A DNA stretch of 64,000 nucleotides from an uncultured Ignavibacteria bacterium (GCA_937944105.1 CALDZP010000054.1:1-64000); one strand, 5' to 3'; shown: positions 18,702 through 27,834, numbered from the stretch's first letter. Program-made: numbers and translations. Notes: generated by a model not told the origin, from the sequence alone.

Positions 18702-19408
18702 TATTGGAGGTTACCATTAAAGTAAAAGACTTACCAATAGATGATCGACCACGAGAGAAATTGGAACTCAAAGGTCCACGCTCTTTAAGTGATGCTGAAT
18801 TACTGGCAATAATTTTGAGAACGGGTAAAAAAAATAAATCGGCAATTGAAATTGCTAATCACTTGATCAAGGAATATAAGAGTTTGAAGGAACTGGCAAA
18901 AAAAGATTTTAGAGAAATTTTAAATCAATTTAAGGGAGAAGGTATAGGTAAAACAAAGGCAATTACTTTACTGGCAGCAATCGAACTTGGAAGAAGATCA
19001 ACTCAACTTGATATTATTAATGAGGAGATTAAAGTTACGGAACCAAAAATCATTTTTGAGTTGATGAATCCAAAACTTTCTCATATTACAGTTGAGGAAT
19101 TTCATATTGTTTTGTTAAATAGGAAAAATGTTGTAATCAGGTCAGAACTTGTAACTCGTGGAACGCTTGATTCCAGTCTTGTTTCACCAAGAGAAGTTTT
19201 TAAGATTGCCATTGATAATCGTGCATCAAGTATTATTCTTGTTCATAATCACCCAAGTGGAAATTTAGAACCAAGTAAAGAAGATATTAAAGTAACTGAA
19301 CAACTTTATCAAGCTGGAAAACTTTTAGAAATTCCTGTTTTAGACCACTTGATAATTGCCAATAATTCCTACACAAGTTTTTTGGAAAGGAATCTTGTAT
19401 TTAAATGA
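18698..19408 (+). CDS. radC: RadC-family DNA repair protein
   Basis: RadC proteins have an N-terminal helix-hairpin-helix region and a C-terminal JAB1/MPN metalloprotease-like domain. Despite the name, their role in repair is not settled. The 236-residue protein has LPIDDRPREKL near the start, then helix-hairpin-helix GEGIGKTKAITLLAAIELGRR, then the metal-binding HNHPSGNLEPSKEDI. All expected ligands are present. The frame's first usable start is TTG 18698, coupled to the preceding stop. However, a strong GGAGG at 18706-18710 sits ideally for an ATT codon at 18716, and homologues usually begin at exactly that point, so the true start may be ATT. The gene is coupled downstream to a small lipoprotein by a 4-bp overlap. 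Confidence 0.93.
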   Translation: MILEVTIKVKDLPIDDRPREKLELKGPRSLSDAELLAIILRTGKKNKSAIEIANHLIKEYKSLKELAKKDFREILNQFKGEGIGKTKAITLLAAIELGRRSTQLDIINEEIKVTEPKIIFELMNPKLSHITVEEFHIVLLNRKNVVIRSELVTRGTLDSSLVSPREVFKIAIDNRASSIILVHNHPSGNLEPSKEDIKVTEQLYQAGKLLEIPVLDHLIIANNSYTSFLERNLVFK

Positions 19409-19677
19409 GAAAAATTGTTAATCATCTTGCTCAAAAATTGCAACTTGGCCTTTTTTTGATAATACCTTTAATATTAATGATATATGGTTGTGCGAGATAT
19501 GCTACCGAGGAAGAAATTTTCGAAATGAAAAAATTGGAACAGGAAGTTTTGTCTCTTGAAAGAGAAGTTAAAGAATTAAAAGAAAAGCAAATTGAAATGA
19601 CAAAGTACAAATTCAAATTATTAAAAGAACTTGAAAATTGTGACCATTTTAAAAAATTAAACGATTCTGATAATTAA
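19405..19677 (+). CDS. Small coiled-coil lipoprotein, unknown function
   Basis: This 90-residue protein has an N-terminal signal with a lipobox, ILMIYGC, so the Cys near residue 29 is probably lipidated. The rest is a strongly charged heptad-like helix (EEEIFEMKKLEQEVLSLEREVKELKEKQ) predicted to form a coiled coil. No family is recognised. It overlaps radC by 4 bp and is followed 23 bp later by another small exported coiled-coil protein. The two may act together in the periplasm; this is inferred from position only. Confidence 0.7.
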   Translation: MRKIVNHLAQKLQLGLFLIIPLILMIYGCARYATEEEIFEMKKLEQEVLSLEREVKELKEKQIEMTKYKFKLLKELENCDHFKKLNDSDN

Positions 19678-19700
19678 CTAATTGAAACAAAATTTTTATT

Positions 19701-20117
19701 ATGAGATACAATCACTATAAGACAATTTTATTAGTGATGATGATATCTTTGTCATCTAATCTTTTTTCTCAGGATTTAAAACTAAAAAAATCTATCTGGA
19801 AAAGTTTAATGGAAGATTTAAGATTACGAAAAAATAGTCTGGAATTGGAAAAAGAATACTTAAAGAATATTTTATCATCAACAAATGAGCTGGATTCCTT
19901 AAAGAATTTACTGGATAAATGTAGTGAACAAAATAAGACCGAACAAAGTCGGGATACCTTAAACAATAATCAGGATTTATCGAAACTATTTAAGGGGAAT
20001 CGAGGTCTTATTTTAATTTCTGGCAAATCGGAAATAATTAAAGGATTGATTAAATTAAGTTATAAACAGAGTATTTTTGGAATGAATTATAAATTTTATT
20101 TTTCAAATTTCTTTTGA
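19701..20117 (+). CDS. Small exported protein with coiled-coil segment, unknown function
   Basis: The 138-residue product has a cleavable-looking signal peptide (ILLVMMISLSSNLFSQ) followed by a lysine/glutamate-rich helical stretch up to about residue 80. A short C-terminal region follows, with IWKSLMEDLRLRKNS-type helices earlier and a hydrophobic beta-like end (GNRGLILISGKSEIIKG). I recognise no family. It lies downstream of the small lipoprotein and before a terminator, so it probably ends the guaA-radC transcript. Confidence 0.6.
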   Translation: MRYNHYKTILLVMMISLSSNLFSQDLKLKKSIWKSLMEDLRLRKNSLELEKEYLKNILSSTNELDSLKNLLDKCSEQNKTEQSRDTLNNNQDLSKLFKGNRGLILISGKSEIIKGLIKLSYKQSIFGMNYKFYFSNFF

Positions 20118-20194
20118 ATTAAATAAGAACAATAGAAAGGAGCTTAATCAAAACTTGGTTCAGAATTTTAATAAATTTCATTTAAATATCTGAG

Positions 20195-20226
20195 TACCCC
20201 ATCGATTCTAAGTGGGGTATTTTTAT
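20195..20226 (+). terminator. Hairpin terminator just upstream of phoH
   Basis: A perfect 7-bp stem, TACCCCA with TGGGGTA, encloses an 11-nt loop and is followed by TTTTTATATTT. It looks like a Rho-independent terminator for the radC-lipoprotein group. It ends only about 10-30 bp before the phoH start, so it could also act as an attenuator of phoH. Confidence 0.7.
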
Positions 20227-20237
20227 ATTTATAAAAG

Positions 20238-21242
20238 ATGGAGGAAGATGAAAAAGTGACAGCAATAGAGAAAAAGATCAAGTTAGCTAATGTTGATATG
20301 ATGACTCTTCTTGGAGTCAATGATCAGAATATTTCCTTAATAGAGTCATATTTCACAACTACAATTTCAGTTCGTGGTGAAAACATTCATCTAAAAGGTA
20401 CCCCCGAAGAAATTGAAATTCTTGAAAAGGTTTTTAATGAACTTGCATTTCTTGTAAATAAAAACAGAAATCTTTCTCATCAAGATATTGAACTTGTTAT
20501 TCAACTTGCAAAAAATGGGAAAGAAGTTGTTTCCGAAAATGATATCGATTCTGCTATTTTGTTTACTAAAAACGATGTAATAAAAGCCAAAACGCCAGGG
20601 CAGTTTGAATTTATTAAAGTTGCCCGAAAGAATGATATAGTATTTGCAATTGGTCCAGCTGGAACAGGGAAAACATATCTATCTGTTGCACTTGCAGTTG
20701 CAGCATTCAAAAATCATCTGGTAAATAAAATTGTTCTTTGTCGTCCCGCAGTAGAGGCTGGTGAAAGTTTAGGATTTCTGCCAGGAGATTTTCGTGAAAA
20801 AATTGATCCGTATCTTAGGCCTCTCTATGATGCACTCGAAGATATGATGCCATATGAAAAATTAAAATACTATCTGGAAAGAAATCAAATTGAGATAGTT
20901 CCACTTGCATATATGAGAGGTAGAACTCTCAATAATGCATTTGTAATACTTGATGAAGCTCAGAATGCCACAGCGCTTCAAATGAAAATGTTTTTAACGA
21001 GACTTGGAGCTAATTCCAAAGCAATTATAACTGGCGATGTTACTCAAATTGATTTGCCAAATAAGAAAGACAGCGGGCTGGTGCAAGCTCAAAATATACT
21101 GAATGGCATTGATGGCGTAGCATTTGTTTATTTCACCAAGCAAGATGTTGTTCGTCATAAACTTGTAAAAGAAATTTTGAATGCTTATGAAAAGTATCAA
21201 AATGGAAATAATATAAATAACAATGCGGAGATACAGAAGTGA
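20238..21242 (+). CDS. PhoH-family ATPase (PhoH-like protein)
   Basis: PhoH-like proteins are cytoplasmic P-loop ATPases linked to RNA metabolism and phosphate starvation. The 334-residue protein has an N-terminal KH-like region (ISVRGENIHLKGTPEEIE), Walker A GPAGTGKT near residues 139-146, and Walker B FVILDEAQNAT near residue 237. ITGDVTQIDLP also matches the family. The ATG at 20238 lies immediately before GGAGGA, which would serve better as the ribosome-binding site for GTG at 20256; the true protein may be six residues shorter. Its stop overlaps the next gene's GTG start. In many bacteria phoH neighbours ybeY, which is not seen here. Confidence 0.93.
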   Translation: MEEDEKVTAIEKKIKLANVDMMTLLGVNDQNISLIESYFTTTISVRGENIHLKGTPEEIEILEKVFNELAFLVNKNRNLSHQDIELVIQLAKNGKEVVSENDIDSAILFTKNDVIKAKTPGQFEFIKVARKNDIVFAIGPAGTGKTYLSVALAVAAFKNHLVNKIVLCRPAVEAGESLGFLPGDFREKIDPYLRPLYDALEDMMPYEKLKYYLERNQIEIVPLAYMRGRTLNNAFVILDEAQNATALQMKMFLTRLGANSKAIITGDVTQIDLPNKKDSGLVQAQNILNGIDGVAFVYFTKQDVVRHKLVKEILNAYEKYQNGNNINNNAEIQK

Positions 21243-22126
21243 AAAATTTTCGATTTCTTTTTATAATACTAATTATGGTTTTAATTAATAATCCTACACA
21301 TACTCAAGAAGAAGATTTTTATGGAGAATCGAATGATTCACTTGAAATTTACCTTATCGATAATTATATCAAAAGCGAAACCGAGAAAATTCTTATTTTA
21401 AGCTGGATGACAAACATCCCTGTCAAATCAAAAGTTGAGATTAAAGATATTGGAATATATCCAGTTAGTGATACTCTTACTGATTTTCATCAAGTAAAAA
21501 TCGATTTAAATAATTTTAAGTTTGATAAGGAAGAAAATTATTTTAGAATTATCTCTGAATTCGAAGATGGCAAAATAATAGAGAGTGATGATTATTCATT
21601 TCTTGTTCCTGTTGATTCAAGTCTTCAGTTCGGTTCTCAGAGTATTACTACTTCAAGCTCTTATTATCTTTATAATTTTTTAACGGGAATTACACTGTGG
21701 CTTTTACCTTCTCCAGGTTTAGCAATAGAAAATAATCAAACAAAATTTGCTTTAGTGAAGGATTTACCAATTATAAGCATTGGATCATCATCAGCTTATA
21801 AAACTTTCCCTTATGCCTATTTTTATTCTGGTTATTCACATATTTTCAATGGTGACATTAAAAATGCTTTTAGAATTGGTACTAAATATTTATATGAAAT
21901 TAAAGATTTAAAACATTTTATAAGTTTTGGAATTGGTGGGTTTACAAATTTCAAAGGTTCGAATGGGCTTTCCAGTGAAATTGGTTTTAGCTTTTTAAAA
22001 GTCTTAAATACTTTTGAGATGTATGGTTCATATTCCTACAATTACTTACTTTCTACTAAACGGAAGTTTCATCTTTTCAATATAGGATTGTTTACATCAT
22101 CTTTTTCAATAAATCTAAACTATTAA
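21239..22126 (+). CDS. Exported protein of unknown function
   Basis: The 295-residue product starts at GTG, overlapping the phoH stop by 4 bp, and has a clear signal peptide (FLFIILIMVLINNPTHTQ). The first half reads like a small beta-sandwich domain. The second half, from about residue 150, has alternating aromatic/Gly strands (ISIGSSSAYKTFPYAYFYSG, FHLFNIGLFTSSFSINLNY) suggesting a small beta-barrel or an outer-membrane-associated domain. No named family is recognised. Function unknown. Confidence 0.6.
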   Translation: MKNFRFLFIILIMVLINNPTHTQEEDFYGESNDSLEIYLIDNYIKSETEKILILSWMTNIPVKSKVEIKDIGIYPVSDTLTDFHQVKIDLNNFKFDKEENYFRIISEFEDGKIIESDDYSFLVPVDSSLQFGSQSITTSSSYYLYNFLTGITLWLLPSPGLAIENNQTKFALVKDLPIISIGSSSAYKTFPYAYFYSGYSHIFNGDIKNAFRIGTKYLYEIKDLKHFISFGIGGFTNFKGSNGLSSEIGFSFLKVLNTFEMYGSYSYNYLLSTKRKFHLFNIGLFTSSFSINLNY

Positions 22127-22127
22127 T

Positions 22128-23033
22128 ATGATTATCACACAATTAACCCCAGCTGATTTAAAATCTGCGGCAAAGTTCTGTCGAATAAATATGAGATTCG
22201 ACATAATGCCCGACTTTCTTTTCAAGGAAAAAACATTTGATGATCCAGATTTTGATCCTGAGCTTGCTTTATTAGCAAAAGAAAATGATGAAATTATTGG
22301 TTTAATGGTTGGAGTTATAAGAAATCATAAGAAAATTGGGAAAATTGGTTACATTAAATTGATGGCGGTAAAACTTTCTGAAAGAAGAAAAGGTATTGCA
22401 TCTAAACTTTATGAAATTATTCACGAGAGATTTGTTAGAGAAGGTTGCGAAAGAGAAAGAATTTTGGAATCTCATCCAAATTACTTTCAACCTGGACTTG
22501 ATCCTTTTTATACCGAAGCAATTTGCTTTGTAGAAAGAATGGGTTTCAAAAAATTTAATGATACGGCTAATATGATTTGTAATTTAGTTGATCAAAAATT
22601 TGATACATCTAAAGACGAAGAAAAATTACTTAAAGAAGGAATCTTAATTAAAAGAGCGGAAAAAAATGATTTTGAAAGAACAATGGATTTTATTCTCTCA
22701 GAATTTGAATTGTGGGAAGAAGAAGTAAAAAATGCTTTCAAGAATGATCCTATATCAATCCACATTGCAATTTATAATGATAATGTAGTTGCTTTCTCTG
22801 CTTATGATACCAATAATTTAAATACTGGTTGGTTTGGTCCTATGGGCACAAGTCCTGAAATGAGAGGCAAAAGTATTGGTGGAGTTTTATTGAAAAGATG
22901 TCTTCGAGATCAACAGTCGCAAGGGCATCAATTTGCAATTATTCCCTGGGTTGGTCCGATACCATTTTATTCCCATCATTGTGATGCTAAAGTGCATAGA
23001 ATATTCTGGCGATACGAAAAGGTTTTAAATTAA
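22128..23033 (+). CDS. Tandem GNAT-domain N-acetyltransferase
   Basis: The 301-residue protein has two GNAT folds in tandem. The first (residues about 1-150) holds the acetyl-CoA loop LSERRKGIASKLYE; the second (about 170-300) holds SPEMRGKSIGGVLLKRCL. Both match the R/Q-x-x-G-x-G/A pyrophosphate-binding motif, so either or both may bind acetyl-CoA. The acceptor is unknown. No Shine-Dalgarno sequence is evident. It starts 1 bp after the upstream stop codon, so it is probably in the phoH transcript. Confidence 0.8.
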   Translation: MIITQLTPADLKSAAKFCRINMRFDIMPDFLFKEKTFDDPDFDPELALLAKENDEIIGLMVGVIRNHKKIGKIGYIKLMAVKLSERRKGIASKLYEIIHERFVREGCERERILESHPNYFQPGLDPFYTEAICFVERMGFKKFNDTANMICNLVDQKFDTSKDEEKLLKEGILIKRAEKNDFERTMDFILSEFELWEEEVKNAFKNDPISIHIAIYNDNVVAFSAYDTNNLNTGWFGPMGTSPEMRGKSIGGVLLKRCLRDQQSQGHQFAIIPWVGPIPFYSHHCDAKVHRIFWRYEKVLN

Positions 23034-23114
23034 AATTCTCAATCAAGTCGATTATTATTTCTCAATTTATTAAGGTTTTGGAAAGCAAATAATCAATTGA
23101 TATATTTGTGGCTA

Positions 23115-23819
23115 ATGATAACTAAAAAAGGGATAATTATAGCAATTGATGGTCCTGCAGGAGCTGGAAAAAGTACTACTGCTAAACTTTTAGCTGAAAG
23201 ATTGAATTATAAATACATTGATACAGGCGCAATGTATCGTGCTGTTACTCTTTTTGCATTAAGAAATTCTATTGAACCAACGGATATTGAAAAGCTTGTA
23301 GAGCTTGTTAAAGGAATGAAATTTAGTTTTGAGAATAATGGAAGTATTCTCTTTGTTAATTCAGAAAATGTAAGTGATGCTATTAGGAGTCCTCAAGTTT
23401 CAGATCGTGTGAGTGAATTCAGTAAAATTGCTGAAATCAGAGAAATTCTTGTTCAAAAACAAAGGGAAATTGGTGCTGATGGTGGAATTGTGATGGAAGG
23501 TAGAGATATAACAACAGCAGTATTTCCAGATGCTGAATTAAAAATTTTTTTAACAGCTGACCTGGATATACGAGCATATCGAAGGTTGATTGAGCTTAAA
23601 AACAAAGGATTAAATATTAATCTTAATGATGTCCGTGGTAATCTTGAGACTCGTGATCGAATAGATTCAAGTAGGGAAATTAATCCTTTGATGGTGACAG
23701 AGGATTCAATTGTTATCGACACAACTCAAATGACCATTGAAGAACAGGTTAACTTTATTTATAATAAAGCGCAGGAAATAATCAGGAGTTTTAATCAAAA
23801 TCAAAGCCATCGCAACTAA
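23115..23819 (+). CDS. cmk: Cytidylate kinase
   Basis: Cmk phosphorylates CMP and dCMP with ATP, feeding nucleotide pools. The 234-residue protein has the P-loop GPAGAGKS near residues 13-20, then YIDTGAMYRAVTL and the long NMP-binding insertion. GREIGADGGIVMEGRDITTAVFPDAELKIFLTA-type features and RDRIDSSREINPL follow. The frame opens at TTG 23097 but ATG 23115 begins the conserved protein and is preferred. It is the gene immediately upstream of rpsA, the conserved cmk-rpsA order found in many bacteria. Confidence 0.96.
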   Translation: MITKKGIIIAIDGPAGAGKSTTAKLLAERLNYKYIDTGAMYRAVTLFALRNSIEPTDIEKLVELVKGMKFSFENNGSILFVNSENVSDAIRSPQVSDRVSEFSKIAEIREILVQKQREIGADGGIVMEGRDITTAVFPDAELKIFLTADLDIRAYRRLIELKNKGLNINLNDVRGNLETRDRIDSSREINPLMVTEDSIVIDTTQMTIEEQVNFIYNKAQEIIRSFNQNQSHRN

Positions 23820-23890
23820 CTGATGTTTAAAAACGAACAGGTTTTTTGCTTCGATGGCGGCAAAAATCTTGTTCAAATTACGGAGGAATA

Positions 23891-25726
23891 ATGTCCGATT
23901 TAATAAACGAAACAAATCAAACAGGTGCTATGAGTACAAAAAACATAGATCAAAAATTACTCAATCAAAAAAATCTTTATGATATTGAAGGTAATTATTC
24001 TGAAGAAGAATACAAACAATTAGCTGAACTTTTAACAAAAGATTTAACTGATTACAAAGAAGGTGAAATTGTTAAGGGTACAATCGTTGAAATTCAAGGT
24101 GATCGGGTTATAATTGATATTGGATTTAAGGCGGAAGGTTCTGTTCCGGTTTCAGAATTTGATGACCCATCACAGATAATTCCTGGTCAACAAGTCGAAG
24201 TTTTGCTAGAAAAAGTCGAAGGAACGGCTGAAGGTGAAATCGTTCTTTCTAAAAAGCTTGCAGATTTCCAGAGAATCTGGGAGAGGGTTGTTCAAGCAGC
24301 TGAAAAACAAGAAGTTATTCAAGCAAAAATTTTGAAAAGAATTAAAGGTGGATTGGTTGCAGAAATTTTTGGGATGGAATCATTTCTACCAGGTAGTCAG
24401 ATAGATATTAAACCTATTCGTGATTTTGATGCTTTCATTGGTAAAACTTTGGATGTAAAGATAGTAAAACTTAATCATGCTCAGAAGAATGTTGTGGTCA
24501 GTCATAAAGTTTTGATTGAAGAAGAAATCAAAGATCAAAGAGAAGCAATTCTTAATAGCCTTGAAAAAGGTCAGGTTTTACAAGGAACAGTTAAAGCAAT
24601 TACTGATTTTGGTGTTTTCGTTGACCTGGGTGGTGTTGATGGATTGATTCATATTACAGATTTAAGCTGGGGTAGAATTAATCATCCCTCTGAAGTTGTC
24701 AAATTAGATGAAGTAATAAATTGTGTTGTATTGGATTTTGATCCAGAAAAGAAAAGAATTTCGCTTGGAATAAAACAACTTCAGGAACATCCATGGAAAA
24801 ACATTGAACAAAAATATGCAATCAATCAACGGGTTACTGGAAAAGTTGTTTCACTCACTGAATATGGTGCGTTTGTTGAGATTGAAAAAGGTATTGAAGG
24901 TTTAATTCACATTTCTGAAATGAGCTGGACTGAACACATTAAACATCCTTCTCAAAAAGTCTCACTTGGACAAATTGTCGAAGCAGTTATTCTAAGCATC
25001 GATAAAGAAGAGAAGAAGATTTCACTCGGATTAAAACAACTTGAACCAGATCCATGGGGTGAGCTTTTGAAAAAATATCCTGAGGGATCAAGGCATACTG
25101 GTATCGTTAGAAATCTAACTAATTTTGGAGTGTTTGTTGAACTTGAACCTGGTGTTGATGGATTGATTCATATAAGTGATTTATCCTGGACCAAGAAAAT
25201 TCGTCATCCAGCCGAAATTGTAAAGAAAGGTGATAAAATTGATGTTGTTGTTCTAAATATTGATGTTGAACAAAGAAAAATTTCTTTGGGTCATAAACAA
25301 TTAGAAGAAAACCCATGGGATAGATTTGAAAGAGAATACAAAGTTGGAACTGAAGTGACTGGCAAGGTTATTCGTCATGTTGATAAAGGTTTACTGGTTG
25401 AATTGCCATTAAATGTTGATGGATTTGTTCCAGCTAATCAATTATCGCCAACTCCTATTAAAAATATTAAGCAAGCTTTTCCTGAGGGTGAAGAACTAAC
25501 ACTTAAGGTGATTGAATTCGACAAAGAAAATAAAAAAATAACTTTGAGTGCAATTGAAGCTTTAAGAGATAAAGAACAAAGATTAGTTGAAGAGTATCTT
25601 GCAAAACATAAACTTGAAAAAGTAACCATTGGTGATTTATTCAAGGAAAAAGAGCAACAGAAAGCAAAAGCTCAAAAATCCAAACAAGAAAAAGAAAAAT
25701 CCGAACAACCAAAATCTGAAGAATAA
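23891..25726 (+). CDS. rpsA: 30S ribosomal protein S1
   Basis: S1 binds mRNA at the 30S platform and helps load structured or Shine-Dalgarno-poor messages. The 611-residue protein contains six S1 domains. The first two are diverged (from GEIVKGTIVEIQGDRVIIDIG). The middle three are close copies with DFGVFVDLGGVDGLIHI, EYGAFVEIEKGIEGLIHI and NFGVFVELEPGVDGLIHI. The sixth is weaker, followed by a lysine/glutamate-rich tail. A frame opens at 23846, but GGAGG at 23882-23886 places the start at ATG 23891. Its strong Shine-Dalgarno contrasts with many genes here. Confidence 0.96.
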   Translation: MSDLINETNQTGAMSTKNIDQKLLNQKNLYDIEGNYSEEEYKQLAELLTKDLTDYKEGEIVKGTIVEIQGDRVIIDIGFKAEGSVPVSEFDDPSQIIPGQQVEVLLEKVEGTAEGEIVLSKKLADFQRIWERVVQAAEKQEVIQAKILKRIKGGLVAEIFGMESFLPGSQIDIKPIRDFDAFIGKTLDVKIVKLNHAQKNVVVSHKVLIEEEIKDQREAILNSLEKGQVLQGTVKAITDFGVFVDLGGVDGLIHITDLSWGRINHPSEVVKLDEVINCVVLDFDPEKKRISLGIKQLQEHPWKNIEQKYAINQRVTGKVVSLTEYGAFVEIEKGIEGLIHISEMSWTEHIKHPSQKVSLGQIVEAVILSIDKEEKKISLGLKQLEPDPWGELLKKYPEGSRHTGIVRNLTNFGVFVELEPGVDGLIHISDLSWTKKIRHPAEIVKKGDKIDVVVLNIDVEQRKISLGHKQLEENPWDRFEREYKVGTEVTGKVIRHVDKGLLVELPLNVDGFVPANQLSPTPIKNIKQAFPEGEELTLKVIEFDKENKKITLSAIEALRDKEQRLVEEYLAKHKLEKVTIGDLFKEKEQQKAKAQKSKQEKEKSEQPKSEE

Positions 25727-25751
25727 ATTTCACTATTAATTAGTTTGAATT

Positions 25752-25797
25752 TGTCATTGCATTCTTACAAATTAGGAATGCAATGACATTTTTATTT
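25752..25797 (+). terminator. Strong Rho-independent terminator after rpsA
   Basis: A perfect 13-bp stem, TGTCATTGCATTC with GAATGCAATGACA, has an 11-nt loop and is followed by TTTTTATTTTTA. It is the longest uninterrupted terminator stem in the window apart from the one near 57.3 kb. It ends only about 11 bp before the mtaB start codon. Confidence 0.9.
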
Positions 25798-25808
25798 TTA
25801 GAATAATT

Positions 25809-27122
25809 ATGAATCAAAAGAAAGTCGCATTTCATACACTAGGTTGTAAATTAAATTATGCTGAGACGAGCGTAATAGGGAATAATTTTTTAAAAAGAGG
25901 TTTTGAGCTAACAGATTTTGATTCAAAAGCAGATGTCTATGTTATAAATACCTGCACTGTTACGGAGAATGCTGAAAGGGAATGCAGACAAATTATCCGC
26001 AGAGCTTTAAGACGAAATCCAGATGGTTTTGTGATAGTGACAGGCTGTTATGCTCAATTAAGACCTGAAGAAATCCAGAAAATCGAAGGTGTTGATTTAG
26101 TTCTGGGGACAAAAGAAAAATTCGAAATTTTTAATTTCATTGATTCATTTCAGAAGAAGGAACTTGCTTGTGTTTATGTTAGCCCTCTTGACAATTTAAT
26201 TGATTTTGGTCCAGCTTATTCACCTCTACCTGAAGATAGAACGAGAGCCTTCTTAAAAATTCAAGATGGCTGTGATTATAAATGTTCCTTCTGTACAATT
26301 CCAAAGGCTCGTGGTCAGAGTCGTAGTGAACCAGAAGATGACGCAGTCATTCAACTCTCGGAACTAATTAGCCAAGGTTATAAAGAAATTGTGTTAACTG
26401 GTGTTAATGTTGGAGATTATGGTTCAAAAATTGGAACTAATCTATTCAATCTTTTGAAAAAATTAATTAAGGTAGATGGTAATTTTAGAATAAGAATTAG
26501 CTCCATCGAACCAAATCTGCTCACTGATGAAATTATTGAGCTTGTAGCGACCGAAAATAAACTTTGCAAACACTTTCATATTCCACTTCAAAGTGGGAGT
26601 GATAAAATTTTAAGACGAATGCAAAGAAGATATCAAACCAAACTTTACGCTGAGCGAATTGAAAAAGTGAAAAATTTAATTCCCGATGCGGGTATTGGTG
26701 TCGATGTTATAGTTGGTTTCCCTGGTGAAGATGAAAATGATTTCAATGCTACAAAGGAGTTAATTACTAATTTACCCGTGTCTTACCTTCATGTCTTTAC
26801 ATACTCAGAGCGACCTGGAACTTTAGCAGCCCAGATGAAAGATCAAGTTCAGAAGGATGAACGAAAAAGAAGAACAAATGTTTTGAGATTAATTGGGGCA
26901 AGAAAAAAATATCAATTTTATTCAGAAATGCTTGATTCCAAGCAAGTTGTTTTATTTGAACACAAAGAAAATGATGGCTCAATCAAAGGGTTCACTTCGA
27001 ATTATATTCGTGTAAAATCAAATTCAAATGAAAATTTGACTAATAAGTTTGCTGAAATTCAACTTGAAGCTATAGAAAATGAATTTGCTATTGGTCATAT
27101 TCAAAAAATTTATGAGGATTGA
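25809..27122 (+). CDS. mtaB: tRNA t6A37 methylthiotransferase MtaB
   Basis: MtaB adds a methylthio group to N6-threonylcarbamoyladenosine at tRNA position 37. The 437-residue protein has the UPF0004 domain with three cluster cysteines (Cys13, Cys49, Cys80). The radical SAM motif DGCDYKCSFC places Cys155, Cys159 and Cys162, and a C-terminal TRAM-like region follows. The N-terminal FHTLGCKLNYAET distinguishes MtaB from MiaB and RimO. The start lies about 11 bp after the terminator T-run with no visible Shine-Dalgarno sequence, so translation may be leaderless or depend on transcription reading through. Confidence 0.94.
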   Translation: MNQKKVAFHTLGCKLNYAETSVIGNNFLKRGFELTDFDSKADVYVINTCTVTENAERECRQIIRRALRRNPDGFVIVTGCYAQLRPEEIQKIEGVDLVLGTKEKFEIFNFIDSFQKKELACVYVSPLDNLIDFGPAYSPLPEDRTRAFLKIQDGCDYKCSFCTIPKARGQSRSEPEDDAVIQLSELISQGYKEIVLTGVNVGDYGSKIGTNLFNLLKKLIKVDGNFRIRISSIEPNLLTDEIIELVATENKLCKHFHIPLQSGSDKILRRMQRRYQTKLYAERIEKVKNLIPDAGIGVDVIVGFPGEDENDFNATKELITNLPVSYLHVFTYSERPGTLAAQMKDQVQKDERKRRTNVLRLIGARKKYQFYSEMLDSKQVVLFEHKENDGSIKGFTSNYIRVKSNSNENLTNKFAEIQLEAIENEFAIGHIQKIYED

Positions 27123-27126
27123 TTAA

Positions 27127-27834
27127 ATGATAAATAGACTGTGTTTAATAAGCGTAATTTTTATGAATTCACTTTTTGGACAGATTAAAAATCTCCCAGA
27201 AAGAAATTACATCGATCACAATTTTCAAAAAATCTCTTTAATAAATGAAAATGTAGAAAAAAGCAAAACATTAGCTTTTTTTATGAGCCTTTTAGTTCCT
27301 GGTTTAGGTGAATATTACATAAATAGATTTGATATTGGAAAGTATTTTTTAATTTCAGAAGGGGGATTATGGTTATCGTTATATGGTTTTGATTATTATG
27401 GTAGGTTTCAGAAAAATAATTACATTAATTATGCAAAAGTCAATGGAAATGTAATTACAAATGGTAAGGATGATAATTATTGGGCGATAATTGGTTCTTA
27501 CATGAATATTTATGACTACAATAATGAAAAATTATTAAATAGACAATTTCATTTAGTTTATAATGAAAATTCACATTACTGGTACTGGTCAACCAATGAA
27601 GAACGAAAAAAATATAGATCACTCTGGTTATCAAGTGAGAGTGCTTTTAATAATAAACAATTTCCAATTGCTTTAATTATTATAAATCATTTTGCAAGTG
27701 CGATTAATGCTGCTATTCTTGCTGGTAAATACAACGCAAAAAATGAGCAAGAGTCAATACAAATTTTTCCGCAACTTGGATTCGATGAATTTTATAATCC
27801 TCAGGTAAAACTATCATTTCTAAAAAATTTTTAG
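27127..27834 (+). CDS. DUF5683-like membrane-associated protein, unknown function
   Basis: The 235-residue product has a signal-like N-terminus (LCLISVIFMNSLFG) and then KTLAFFMSLLVPGLGEYYINRFDIGKYF. That stretch is typical of DUF5683-like proteins of Bacteroidota and relatives, with the P-G-x-G-x-x-Y helical motif. A second hydrophobic segment lies near residue 80 and a third near residue 175 (LIIINHFASAINAAILAGKY). Function is unknown in the family. It starts 4 bp after the mtaB stop. Confidence 0.6.
   Translation: MINRLCLISVIFMNSLFGQIKNLPERNYIDHNFQKISLINENVEKSKTLAFFMSLLVPGLGEYYINRFDIGKYFLISEGGLWLSLYGFDYYGRFQKNNYINYAKVNGNVITNGKDDNYWAIIGSYMNIYDYNNEKLLNRQFHLVYNENSHYWYWSTNEERKKYRSLWLSSESAFNNKQFPIALIIINHFASAINAAILAGKYNAKNEQESIQIFPQLGFDEFYNPQVKLSFLKNF

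Noticed and set aside
24561-25310. Repeated similar stretches inside rpsA
   Set aside because: They are the S1 domains of ribosomal protein S1 and not a mobile or CRISPR-like repeat.
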